NCBI RefSeq assembly: GCF_000473045.1
Contig: NZ_AXAY01000030.1
Span: forward strand, 1-64,000
Length of the DNA stretch: 64,000 bases
Direction of reading: 5' to 3'
Source: Bradyrhizobium sp. WSM3983
Lineage (GTDB): Bacteria > Pseudomonadota > Alphaproteobacteria > Rhizobiales > Xanthobacteraceae
Shown: positions 37,680-46,409 of the stretch, piece after piece
How positions within the stretch are numbered: the first letter of the stretch is position 1
How the letters are laid out: every line of letters starts with the position of its first letter
Position numbers and translations under genes: made by a program
The notes under the pieces: generated by a model
Told to the model about the DNA's origin: nothing
Databases searched by the model: none
What the model saw: the letters and a program-made list of their open reading frames with translations, nothing else

Positions 37680-38103
37680 AGTGTGTGCAACGTGAGTGGC
37701 GCAACCGCCGGGCTTGCGGCCGGTGCGTGTGGTGTGAATGATATCGGTGGAGTACGCTCTCCTGACCTCATCGCCATGGTTCGCGTTGATTAGGCTCGGG
37801 GCCTCTTTCAAGCGTCGGGTGCCGCGCATGACGCCGTTTGCTATGGCGCCGACGAAACGCCGAGTCATCCGGGAGACAAGTGGGGCTGGCCTGGTCAGCT
37901 GGGCCTGTCGATCAAATATTCGGACCGGTGCTGGAGACACGATCAACGCGACTGGCGTGTATACGAACCGTCCGAGCCGTTACAGTTTCCAGCAGTATAT
38001 GTCGGTCACCTATGCGATGTGCGGAGCTGCAGGTGTCGGAGATGCTTACCAGAGCATCGGTCTTGCTGGTCTTTCTAATTCTGTGTTCGTCACGGGCGTT
38101 TGA
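37680..38103 (+). pseudogene. Fragment of a second porin gene
   Basis: Across frames it reads GVNDIGGVRSPDLIAMVRVD (stop), GADETPSHPGDKWGWPGQ and YQSIGLAGLSNSVFVTGV, closely paralleling residues about 245-370 of the intact porin at 30810. An in-frame stop replaces the tryptophan-containing HAWGLF and at least one frameshift follows. Both ends of the gene are missing. Confidence 0.88.
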
Positions 38104-38144
38104 CCTGCTGTTTCCCTTGCACGCGTAGAAACAGAATTCACTTT

Positions 38145-38760
38145 TCGTGGCCGCGCTGCTCACCTCGCGCGTACTCGCTGTCGATCCGAAGACTTATCCG
38201 CGCGTTGGGCTGAAGAGCTTTCCGCGGACCTGCCTGCGGCCGACAACTAGGTCGTTCTCGGCTTTGGCCCCGGATTACGCAGAAGGTGCTGGCAACCCTC
38301 GCGCAGGAGCGCGTGCGCCCCACGGGTTTCCTCGTCAGCAAATCCTCGACCGAGTTTCCCACTCTAGTCAGGCATATCGCTGCAGAAGGCCATAAGGTCG
38401 CACACCCTAGATGGTCGCATCAGATGGCTTCGAAGCTCAATTCGAGCAGGCGAAGGACGTCATTGATCGCAGTGTTGCGGCGGATGAAACAGGGCTCAAC
38501 GGCCTCTCGCCCTTGACGCCGTTCTTCCGCTTCCCTTATGTCGATTTGACGCCCGAGCTGCTAGACCACTTGCGGTCACACGTCATCGTCGCGTTCGACA
38601 CCGCCTTTTGGGCGAGCGATGGGGAGATCCCGGAGCAGGAACTGAAGAAGGTGGCCGAGCGGCTCGATACCGCAAGGAAGGCATCATTTTGCTGCACGAT
38701 GCGCAGGCGCGGACGACGGCCCTGATGCGAGCACGAGCGTGAAGCCATTCTGGGATATTT
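38145..38760 (+). pseudogene. Decayed polysaccharide deacetylase (NodB-homology family)
   Basis: Successive frames read VDPKTYPRVGLKSFPR, VLATLAQERVRPTGFLVSKS, FPTLVRHIAAEGHKVAHPRW SH, FFRFPYVDLTPELLDHLRSH, VIVAFDTAFWASDGE and EGIILLHDAQARTTAL. These match polysaccharide deacetylases of carbohydrate esterase family 4 in order. The first metal-binding DD motif (TFDDGP) is destroyed (it reads GFGPG) and the second, HxxxH, is partly altered to HPRWSH. Several frameshifts confirm loss of function. Confidence 0.8.
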
Positions 38761-39003
38761 TGATAGGCGTCCTGCCCAGCGAGCGCGCCCTCGGTTGCTA
38801 GACATTGATGGTTCGTCGGGGAGGCAGCAATGCGGCGGCTTTTTTGCGATCCGAGTGTCGTTGACCAGCTGTGCTTTTTCAACAGAACAAGATCGCCGAA
38901 GACGCGGAGCCTAAATGGTGCTAATGTGAAAGAGGCACAATCTTTCGGCTAATCCAGCTAGTGGCTCTGCACAGTGATTTTGACGGGTTGCGCCCCGCGG
39001 CGG

Positions 39004-39306
39004 TCAGATTAGCTCCGGCAGGCTTTTGGGATCAACGAGGACCTCGATACTGCGAGGGGTCCTGGGCTGTCTCTTGATGAGGCCAGCGCGTTCCAGCGTC
39101 AGCACCATCTGGTGAACCAACGGCGGGCTGACGCGGAAATATTCCTGCATGTCCGTTTCGGCCGGGGGCCTGCGATGCAGCCGGGTATAGAGGTGGATAA
39201 AAGCCAGATACTGCCCCTGCTTGGGCGTGGAGGTTTTTGCCGTAGGACTCACGCCGGCCATCCGATTCAGTTGTTCGTGCGTGCCTCGAACGAGGAGGCA
39301 CGCCAT
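39004..39306 (-). CDS. Helix-turn-helix protein carried head-to-head with an IS630 transposase
   Basis: A 100-residue protein with a winged-helix pattern: QGQYLAFIHLYTRLHRRPPA, ETDMQEYFRVSPPLVHQMVL, TLERAGLIKRQPR, RSIEVLVDP. It resembles the LexA/MarR-type DNA-binding segment without any effector domain. Its ATG (39304-39306) overlaps the transposase ATG (39305-39307) on the other strand, so the two genes share a start region. Similar proteins accompany IS630-type transposases in Bradyrhizobium-like genomes as far as I recall. A role in controlling transposition is inferred. It is intact although the transposase is broken. Confidence 0.65.
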   Translation of the reverse strand: MACLLVRGTHEQLNRMAGVSPTAKTSTPKQGQYLAFIHLYTRLHRRPPAETDMQEYFRVSPPLVHQMVLTLERAGLIKRQPRTPRSIEVLVDPKSLPELI

Positions 39307-40287
39307 GAATGTACGCTATCGGGTCGAACTCAGCCAAATCGAGTGCACTGAACTCAGGGCGCTACTCAGCGGCGGCAAGCATGCGTCCCGCAAGCTCAAG
39401 CGGGCACAGATTTTACTGGCCGCTGATGGCGGAGCCAGCGACGAGGAGATCGCAAGGAGCGTCGGTGTGGGCGGCTCGACCGTGTACCGGACCAAGCGGC
39501 GCTTCGTGGAAGGCAATCTGGAGCGGGCGCTGAGCGAGGAGCCGCGTCCCGGAGCGGAGCGCAAACTCACGGGCAAGGAAGAAGCCTTGCTGGTGGCGAC
39601 ATCCTGTACCAGTCAGCCAAAGGGCCGTGCCCGCTGGACGCTCGAGCTGCTGGCAGGCGCAATGGTCAAGCTCGCCGAACACAAGAGCCTGTCGCACGAG
39701 ACGGTTCGGCGGCGCCTGGCCGAAAATGGCCTCAAGCCCTGGCGCAAGGACATGTGGTGCATTCCGCAGGTCGACGGCGAATACGTCGCCCGCATGGAGG
39801 ACGTGCTCGACCTCTACGCCGAGGCGCCCGACCCCAAGCGGCCGGTGGTGTGCTTCGACGAAAGCCCGGTGCAGCTCATCGGCGAGGTCCGTCAGCCGAT
39901 CCCGGTCGAGCCCGGACGGCTCGAACGTTACCATTACGAGTATCGTCACAATGGCACCGTCAACCTCTTCGTTCTCCTCGACGTGCATCGTCCCTGGCGC
40001 AAGGTCGCGGCGGGCGGCGGAAGACTATGCCCAATGCATGCGCGACCTCGTCGACATCCATTATCCCGACGCCGAGACGATCCGGGTCGTCCAGGACAAA
40101 TCTATCGACCCATTCTGCCGGCGCTCTCTATCAGGCGTTCCCAACTGCCGAAGCCAGGCGGATCTTGCCGCGGCTCAAGTTCCACTACACCCCCAAGCAT
40201 GCAAGCTGGCTCAACATGGTTGAGATCGAGATCGGCGTCTTCCGGGGACAGTGCCTCGATCGCAGGATCGACGGATTCTCGCGGTAG
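39305..40287 (+). mobile_element. Frameshifted IS630-family transposase
   Basis: From ATG 39305 the frame reads MNVRYRVELSQIECTELRAL, KLKRAQILLAADGGASDEEI and the first catalytic region RPVVCFDESPVQLIGE (39.8 kb), then shifts near 40010 to YAQCMRDLVDIHYPDAETIR VVQD and near 40110 to ALYQAFPTAEARRILPRL and ASWLNMVEIEIGVFRGQCLD. All three acidic DDE positions can be recognised but in three frames. It is cut at about 40287 by an oppositely oriented transposase fragment. Confidence 0.85.
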
Positions 40288-40412
40288 GCCAGCAGCATCG
40301 CGGCCCGCGACACCCGGCTCGCCGGTTCGGTCCTCGACCGCGAAAGAGCCGTCAACGTTTCAATCTCCTCATCGGTCATTGCCAACTCGACCGCTTGCCG
40401 CCATCCTGCCAT
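40270..40412 (-). mobile_element. Amino-terminal fragment of another IS630-type transposase
   Basis: From 40412 the minus strand reads MAGWRQAVELAMTDEEIETL TALSRSRTEPASRVSRAAML LAYRENPS, the typical IS630 helix-turn-helix start. Beyond that it becomes the antisense of the preceding transposase. The junction near 40270-40288 joins two different elements tail to middle. Confidence 0.75.
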
Positions 40413-40879
40413 GGTGAAACTCCTCGTTCAGTCAATCGCAAACGAGGAATCCACGAACACGCCTCCCGTTCCATGACCGCCAAGTTCACGGAATCGGTCG
40501 TCTAGTTCCGGATTGATGATAGTGGAAGAGTGGGCTTTGCCGAGGCGAATCAGCTTTTACGGAATTTGGTCCGCCGAACGTGATCAGGCCCGCGTTTCGC
40601 GTGTTTCGCGATTTCCTCGTCGTGCCTCCTCGATGCGCTTGCGGATACGCTGATAGACGCCCTAGGCACTGTTCCAGGTCGTTCGCCCGTCAATGGCAGG
40701 GCTGCGCCCGCTGTGTTCTGCGAAGCATGCGGCGTTACGTTCATAGATCGGTGCTCGTTGATGAAGTCGTCTGCATCGTAGCTTGTGCCTAGCGTGATCG
40801 CCGCTGTCTGTCAGCACGAGGCTCGATGAGGTGCAACGTTTCGTTTGGTATGCCCGCCAGCCAGCGTCAAGGAAGCGTC
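40413..40879. other. Debris between IS fragments
   Basis: No frame is assignable. Sequence upstream of the IS630 fragment start (about 40425-40470) may include its left end, but no matching inverted repeat was found. Confidence 0.4.
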
Positions 40880-41400
40880 AACGATCAGGCCGTGACGCTT
40901 TCCATCAGCCCATCTTCGATGAAGCACACCTTCGTCTCCTTGCCTTTACCGTTGCGGTGAGCACTAGCTTCGAGGTCGGCGTCAAATTGCGGATGTCGTT
41001 CGAACGATTCTGGCCTGTAGGTTCGCTTCGGCGTCCGCCGCCTTGCGCTGGCGATTCGCGCGAGCTGTCCTTGGGCTTGACGCTCTTCATCGAGGCCCGG
41101 CCTCGATGGGCGTGCCATTGACCGAGACGTGACCGCTCGACAGATTCTTCGCATTGGGCCGTGCCAGCGCCACCGTTAGGAATTTGGCCGCGATGTCGCC
41201 TTCCAGCATCCGGTCGCGACGCTTCGAGAACACCGAATGGTTCAAGGGCCGCGTCGTGGACACCGATTCGAACGAACCAACCGAACGGCAGCTCGTTTTC
41301 CAACTATGCGACTAGAAGCCGCTCTGAGCGGATCGCATAAAGTGCGTGCAACGACGATCGCCCGCGGCCGCTTCTTTCGGCGGAATTGACGGCGGTCGAT
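40880..41400 (-). mobile_element. IS5-family transposase remnant (amino half)
   Basis: The minus strand reads LYAIRSERLL, then ENELPFGWFVRIGVHDAALE, LEGDIAAKFLTVALARPNAK NLSSGHVSVNGTPIEA, RASMKSVKPKDSSRESPAQG and, in a third frame, KGKETKVCFIEDGLMES. This is the order of IS5-type transposases of the form ...FRWFVGIG...ASMKSFRPKDG...KLCFMGHALMEN. At least three shifts; the carboxyl half is missing. Confidence 0.75.
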
Positions 41401-41771
41401 CGGCGGATCGAGAGCGGCAAACTCGTACTCTAGCGCCTGTTGGATCTCCTGATCGATCGCGCGCCTATGATATCCTCGCGGTTGATCGCCGGCTGGAAAA
41501 GCCTAAGCCTCCCCTTTGCAATGCGTTCGCGGGGTTGGGCGATTCATTGTGCCGGCTCGATCGTTCCAAAGCTCAGATCGTGTCTATTGCCTTCGCTCAC
41601 ATCAGCGCCTGCTAGCATGAAAACTTCGCTTTCTGCCAATCAAAGCAGAATTTCGGCAATGTGAGCCGTCACATCGGAGAAAATCGACTTGGAGCTTGGG
41701 TGAGTGTTTTGCTCAACAGATGAAAGCCGCAGTCGAGCGGGATCACGGCGTTAGGGATGGGAGGGAATCGC
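41401..41771. other. Upstream region of the peptide transporter operon
   Basis: Includes TGTGAGCCGTCACA (41660-41673), a perfect five-base-arm dyad that resembles a Crp/Fnr half-site pair with a shortened spacer. It also holds a weak sigma54-like GG-N10-GC arrangement at 41698-41712 with a good TTGCT -12 box but a poor -24 box. Neither is convincing alone. Confidence 0.35.
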
Positions 41772-43451
41772 ATGCGCTTCAAGTACACCAGTTCTTGCGC
41801 CGTCGGTCGCCGCGCGGTCGTAAAGGCTATGGTTTTCGGATCAGTTGCGCCCTGGGTCATGAACTCCGCGGCGCTCGCATCGTCGTGTGGCGATAGGATC
41901 GTGCGCGTCGGCGCTAAGTTGGCCCCTGCCTCATTGAACCCATTTGCCACATGGTCTTCTTTCTGGCCAACTGCGTTCACCTATGACTTCCTTGTCGGTG
42001 TGGATGCGCAGCGTCATCCAGACAGGAGGGGTTTCGCCAAAGCGTGGTCGGTTGCAGACGATAAGGTAACCTGGACTTTCAAGATCTGGCCCGGCATGAA
42101 ATGGTCGGACGGAAGGCCTGCCACAGCCGGGGATGCCGCATTCACCTACAATTATCTGCGCGACTCCATAGGCACGCCCAACGAGCTGAACGTCGGCTGG
42201 AACAACACGACGGGATTGGAGAATGTGGCGTCCATAGCGGCCATTGACCAGGAAACCCTGCAAATTGTGACCAAGGTCCCCACTCGGTGGCCAACCGATA
42301 ACGTCATAATGATTGTTCCAGAGCACATCTGGAAGGACGTTAGTCACGCCGCCGCGCGTAGCACATTCCGCAATGGGGCGCCGCTCATAGGGACGGGGCC
42401 TATGATCGTATCGGAGTTCCAGCAAGGTCAGTTCGTCCGCCTTACGCCAAACCAGTACTTCCGCACGGGGCAGCCGGCGACGGCAGGCGTGATCTTGAGC
42501 CTCTTGAATACAGCAGATTCCCTAGTCCAAGGTCTAAAGAGCGGTAACCTCGACTATGTTGCTAGTGTCACGGCGGCGCAATGGGCGGACCTCTCGAAAG
42601 ATCCTAACGTTGCGGTTGGTCAATCGCGAATCGAGCAGCGGAATTTTCTAGCCTTCAACACTGCGTCTGGGCGCGGGGAAGGCAGCACGAAGGCCTTGCA
42701 GGATCCGGCGTTTCGCGACGCGATCGGTTATGCGATCGATCTCCAGACAATCGTCGATCGTGGCTTTCGCGGGCATGCCGACGCCGGCGTAGGGTTAGTA
42801 ATGCCCGCGGCGGAGGACTATTTTTCCGACCTGAGCGATATAAGGCGCCGCTTCGATCTGAAGGAGGCGGCCCGCCGGCTTGATGCCGCCGGCTACAGGG
42901 ACGCGAACGGAGACGGCGTCCGCGAGGACAAGGAAGGAAAAAGGTTTCAGCTTGAGCTAATCACGGGAACGGACTCGGGTACCCAAGAGATGCCGATCGC
43001 GGTGGTGCAGCTGATCGCCGGTTGGCTAGGACAAATCGCTATTCCCGTATCGGTGACCCAGCTCGATTCGGGAGCGCTCGGCTCCCGCCTGACAGCGCCG
43101 GAGAATGGTGGTGGAAAGTGGGATCTGGCTGTTGGCGGCAATTGGCTCTCTCCCGCTCCTCATGACATACTCGTCTTGGGCAAACGCGGCGACCGAAACA
43201 ACCGCTCATACTGGAGCAACGAGCAGTTCGAGCAGCTTCTGTCTCAGGTCGATGTCACTGTAGATCTCAGGAAGAGCAGGGAGTTGGTGGATCGGGCGGT
43301 GCGCCTCATCTACACAGAAGCGCCTTATATTATGCTGTGTTATCCCCTCAAGCTCCACGCCCATCGGAAGGACTGCATTCAGGGTTGGGGAACTGAGGAC
43401 GCTGTGTCGTCGTGGGGGTACTTCCCGTTTGATCGCCTGAAGGCAGTGTGA
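41772..43451 (+). CDS. Peptide/nickel-type ABC transporter substrate-binding protein
   Basis: Periplasmic receptor that binds a peptide or similar compound and delivers it to the permease. The 559-residue precursor begins with a twin-arginine-like signal (GRRAVVKAMVFGSVAPWVM, then ALA before the mature part). The SBP_bac_5 family features follow: PASLNPFATWSSFWPTAFTY, the WTFKIWPGMKWSDGRPATA segment, and the C-terminal IYTEAPYIMLCYPLKLHAHR. GGGAGG lies 7 bases before ATG 41772; an in-frame ATG-type start at 41757 is less likely. Its TGA overlaps the permease ATG by one base, the first gene of a five-gene operon. The ligand is unknown. Confidence 0.92.
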   Translation: MRFKYTSSCAVGRRAVVKAMVFGSVAPWVMNSAALASSCGDRIVRVGAKLAPASLNPFATWSSFWPTAFTYDFLVGVDAQRHPDRRGFAKAWSVADDKVTWTFKIWPGMKWSDGRPATAGDAAFTYNYLRDSIGTPNELNVGWNNTTGLENVASIAAIDQETLQIVTKVPTRWPTDNVIMIVPEHIWKDVSHAAARSTFRNGAPLIGTGPMIVSEFQQGQFVRLTPNQYFRTGQPATAGVILSLLNTADSLVQGLKSGNLDYVASVTAAQWADLSKDPNVAVGQSRIEQRNFLAFNTASGRGEGSTKALQDPAFRDAIGYAIDLQTIVDRGFRGHADAGVGLVMPAAEDYFSDLSDIRRRFDLKEAARRLDAAGYRDANGDGVREDKEGKRFQLELITGTDSGTQEMPIAVVQLIAGWLGQIAIPVSVTQLDSGALGSRLTAPENGGGKWDLAVGGNWLSPAPHDILVLGKRGDRNNRSYWSNEQFEQLLSQVDVTVDLRKSRELVDRAVRLIYTEAPYIMLCYPLKLHAHRKDCIQGWGTEDAVSSWGYFPFDRLKAV

Positions 43452-44452
43452 TGGCCGGCAGTCTGCAAGGAGGCCGGACTAGCCGGCGCATCGGGCATGT
43501 CACCTTCAGAGCGATCTTAACACTCTTCATGGTGGCAATACTTAACTTCTTGTTGTTCCGGGTCATTCCGGGCGACCCCGCCGATATGCTATTGGCGGGG
43601 GCGCGCAATTCAGTCTCAGCCGAGCAAATCGAGTCCCAGCGCAAGAGCTGGGGGCTCGACAGACCATTGATCCCGGACCAGTTGCTAAACTACCTGTCCA
43701 CGACGTTCCAGGGCGATCTAGGCTACAGCTTCAAGTTCAGCGGTAGGCGTGTCGCCGATTTGATCTTGGAGCGGCTGCCTGCCACCATCGCGCTGGTCGG
43801 CGTGGCACAAGTCATCGCTATCCTCTGCGGCGTTATGCTCGGCATCTATGCGGGCTGGCGCCGGGGAGGAGCCATCGATCATGTCGTCTCAGGGACCTCT
43901 CTGGCGCTGTATTCGACGCCTCCATTCTGGCTCGGCATGGTCTTGGTGTTGGTCTTCAGCACGGCGTTAGGGTGGCTTCCCGGCTACGGCTCCTATTCGC
44001 CGAGTGCGGCGACTGCGGATCTTCCCGACTGGCTAGGGGACCGTGCTCGCCACCTCGTGCTTCCGGTCCTTGCAATAGCGCTGGGGCTGATCGGGCAATA
44101 TGTAGTAGTTGCCCGCGCGGCGATGAGCGACGTTGTGACCGAGGATTATATGGTGACCGCCCGCGCCAAGGGGTTGACCAGTGGTCAAATGCTCATGCGC
44201 CATGCCTTCCGCAATGCGCTCTTGCCGGTTGTAACGTTGGTAACGCTCAATCTTGGCTACATAGTGTCAGGCGCCATTACCGTCGAATCCGTGTTCGCGT
44301 GGCCGGGGATCGGCAGCCTGACAGTTGAGGCGGTCAACGGGCGGGACTATCCAGTCCTTCAAGGAGTATTCCTGTTGCTCGGTCTGTCGATCGTTGTCGC
44401 GAACCTCGTCACCGACTTAGCCTACGGCATTCTCGATCCGCGGGTGCGGTAA
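43451..44452 (+). CDS. Peptide ABC transporter permease (DppB/OppB type)
   Basis: Inner-membrane permease, 333 residues, about six transmembrane segments. The amino end has ILTLFMVAILNFLLFRVIPG DPADMLL, the OppB-family first helix and loop, then LGYSFKFSGRRVADLILERL and the coupling loop DYMVTARAKGLTSGQMLMRH AFRNALLPV that contacts the ATPase. ATG 43451 overlaps the preceding stop (TGATG), implying translational coupling. The second permease follows 8 bases downstream. Confidence 0.93.
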   Translation: MAGSLQGGRTSRRIGHVTFRAILTLFMVAILNFLLFRVIPGDPADMLLAGARNSVSAEQIESQRKSWGLDRPLIPDQLLNYLSTTFQGDLGYSFKFSGRRVADLILERLPATIALVGVAQVIAILCGVMLGIYAGWRRGGAIDHVVSGTSLALYSTPPFWLGMVLVLVFSTALGWLPGYGSYSPSAATADLPDWLGDRARHLVLPVLAIALGLIGQYVVVARAAMSDVVTEDYMVTARAKGLTSGQMLMRHAFRNALLPVVTLVTLNLGYIVSGAITVESVFAWPGIGSLTVEAVNGRDYPVLQGVFLLLGLSIVVANLVTDLAYGILDPRVR

Positions 44453-44460
44453 CGACAGAG

Positions 44461-45399
44461 ATGGTGATGACAAAGCTTACTGCTGAATCTCGCCGGCACC
44501 TCCGAACACAGGCGATAAAATCGTTCCTGCGGCGATTCCTCGGCCATAACGGCGCTTGGCTCGGTCTACTGGCCCTAGCGTTCTTTCTCGTGTTGGCAGC
44601 AATGCCCGGCGCTCTTGTAGGCCCCCTACAGACTGCGATCACCGCAACTGGTGACTTCCTCATACCGCCCTCAACCCAGCACCTGCTCGGCACAGACGAG
44701 ATCGGGCGGGACGTGCTCAATCTCATCGTCCACGGTGCCCGCACATCGTTGACGATAGCGCTGGTGTCGACCGTGATCAGCCTGATAGTCGGAATCACCG
44801 TCGGCATGACTTCAGGCTATTATGGTGGCCGGATCGACGCTTGGCTGATGCGCACAACGGATTTCTTTTTCGTCATTCCATCCTTCGTGCTGGCTCTGGT
44901 TATCACGCCCGTGGTTTTGGAAGTAATTGGGCGAGGCGGAGACATCCTTGGTTTCCGCCCTTCTCTTTTCGTGATCATTCTGGTTATTGGCTCAACGAGC
45001 TGGGCTTTTGTTGCACGCATCGTACGAAGCCAGACGTTGTCATTGCGGGAACGCCAGTTTGTTGAGCGCGCCAGGGTCGTAGGCACCAATGATCTCAACA
45101 TCATGGTGCATCATCTCCTGCCGCTCCTCGTACCGCAGGTCGCAGCCAATGGTGCCCTCGTCGTTGCCAATGCGATCTACACCGAGACTGCGCTCTCATT
45201 TCTCGGTCTCGGTGACCCCTTGCAGCCATCATGGGGCACCCTGCTTTCCCTCGCTGAGCGCGCTGGCGCCGCCAGCTCCGGAGCTTGGTGGTACTTCGGT
45301 GCACCCGGCCTGTGTGTGCTCATTGTCTCCCTCGGCTTCGTACTGGTCGGCAATGCGCTCGACGACACCTTCAATCCGCGCCGGAGAGCCATCCCGTGA
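44461..45399 (+). CDS. Peptide ABC transporter permease (DppC/OppC type)
   Basis: Second inner-membrane permease, 312 residues. It shows the OppC amino-terminal cytoplasmic stretch and first helix (GAWLGLLALAFFLVLAAMPG), the LLGTDEIGRDVLNLIVHGAR hallmark, and the coupling loop VERARVVGTNDLNIMVHHLL. It ends with LGFVLVGNALDDTFNPRRR, the typical OppC tail. Pairs with the upstream permease as a heterodimeric channel. Its stop overlaps the GTG start of the first ATPase by four bases (GTGA). Confidence 0.93.
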   Translation: MVMTKLTAESRRHLRTQAIKSFLRRFLGHNGAWLGLLALAFFLVLAAMPGALVGPLQTAITATGDFLIPPSTQHLLGTDEIGRDVLNLIVHGARTSLTIALVSTVISLIVGITVGMTSGYYGGRIDAWLMRTTDFFFVIPSFVLALVITPVVLEVIGRGGDILGFRPSLFVIILVIGSTSWAFVARIVRSQTLSLRERQFVERARVVGTNDLNIMVHHLLPLLVPQVAANGALVVANAIYTETALSFLGLGDPLQPSWGTLLSLAERAGAASSGAWWYFGAPGLCVLIVSLGFVLVGNALDDTFNPRRRAIP

Positions 45400-46409
45400 A
45401 AAACCCTTGCCAACAAGCCAAAGCGCCGATTTTGGCGGTCGAAGGCTTGGCTGTCGACTACAGGCTGAGGGGCAGTTCATTGCCCACGATTCGGGACGTG
45501 AGTTTCGAAATCCAAGCCGGAGAGGCCGTTGCACTCGTCGGTGAATCGGGAAGTGGGAAGACCACGACCGCGATGGCAATTGCAGGTCTGCTGCCTCCCA
45601 ATGCTGCAGTCAGTGGCGGCGAGGTGCGTTATCGCGGAGATCGACTCCCGATCGACGATGACGCTGCGATGCGTCCACATCGTTGGAGCGAGATCTCCGT
45701 CGTCTTTCAAGGCGCAATGAATGCACTCAATCCCGTTCACCGCATTATTAAACAGATTGCGGAACCATGCCAGCTTCAGCTCGGCATGTCTCGTGACGAG
45801 GCGATAGCGAGAGCAAGGGAACTGCTCGAACTCGTTGGCATCTCGGCGGAGCGCGGCCGCGCTTATCCTCACGAACTGTCGGGTGGTATGCGCCAAAGGG
45901 TGATGATTGCCATGGCACTCGCGTGTAGTCCCTCGATCGTAATAGGCGACGAGCCGACGACGGCTCTTGATGTCATCACACAGGCGCAGATTCTCAAGCT
46001 GCTGACTGCATTGCGATCGCAGCTAAATCTCGCCTTGATTTTGATCACTCATGATCTGTCGGTAGTAGCTGAGTGCTGTGACCGCGTGATGATCATGTAT
46101 GCCGGTCGCCTCGTCGAGGACGGTAGCGTTGCCGATATTTTTGCGAATCCCAAGCACCCGTACACCAAGCTGTTGATTGAATCGATTCCTAATCCGGAAC
46201 ACGGCAAACGGATGGTTCGGCCCATCCCAGGCGATCCCCCGACCTTGCAGCACCGGCCGTCGGGCTGCGCCTTCCGTTCACGCTGTCCGTCTGCCATGCC
46301 GGTTTGCGCGACCGAAGTTCCCAATCTTAAGAGGTGGGAGCAGGGGCGCGTCGCCTGTTACCTTCACCCACCCATGAAACATGAAGAGAAGGCGTTAGCG
46401 AATGCCTGA
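45396..46409 (+). CDS. Peptide ABC transporter ATP-binding protein (DppD/OppD type)
   Basis: Cytoplasmic ATPase subunit, 337 residues. Walker A GESGSGKTTTAMAI, signature LSGGMRQRVMIAMAL and Walker B IVIGDEPTTALD are intact. The OppD/DppD carboxyl extension holds a cysteine-rich CAFRSRCPSAMPVCATEVP motif, seen in peptide and nickel transporter ATPases. GTG 45396 is chosen because it overlaps the permease stop by four bases and gives normal length. It overlaps the next ATPase gene by eight bases, so all five genes are coupled. Confidence 0.93.
   Translation: MKNPCQQAKAPILAVEGLAVDYRLRGSSLPTIRDVSFEIQAGEAVALVGESGSGKTTTAMAIAGLLPPNAAVSGGEVRYRGDRLPIDDDAAMRPHRWSEISVVFQGAMNALNPVHRIIKQIAEPCQLQLGMSRDEAIARARELLELVGISAERGRAYPHELSGGMRQRVMIAMALACSPSIVIGDEPTTALDVITQAQILKLLTALRSQLNLALILITHDLSVVAECCDRVMIMYAGRLVEDGSVADIFANPKHPYTKLLIESIPNPEHGKRMVRPIPGDPPTLQHRPSGCAFRSRCPSAMPVCATEVPNLKRWEQGRVACYLHPPMKHEEKALANA

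Noticed and set aside
41698..41712. Firm sigma54 promoter for the peptide importer
   Set aside because: Spacing is right and the -12 box is good, but the -24 box (GGGTGAG) is far from TGGCAC and no NifA site is present, so it is mentioned only as weak.
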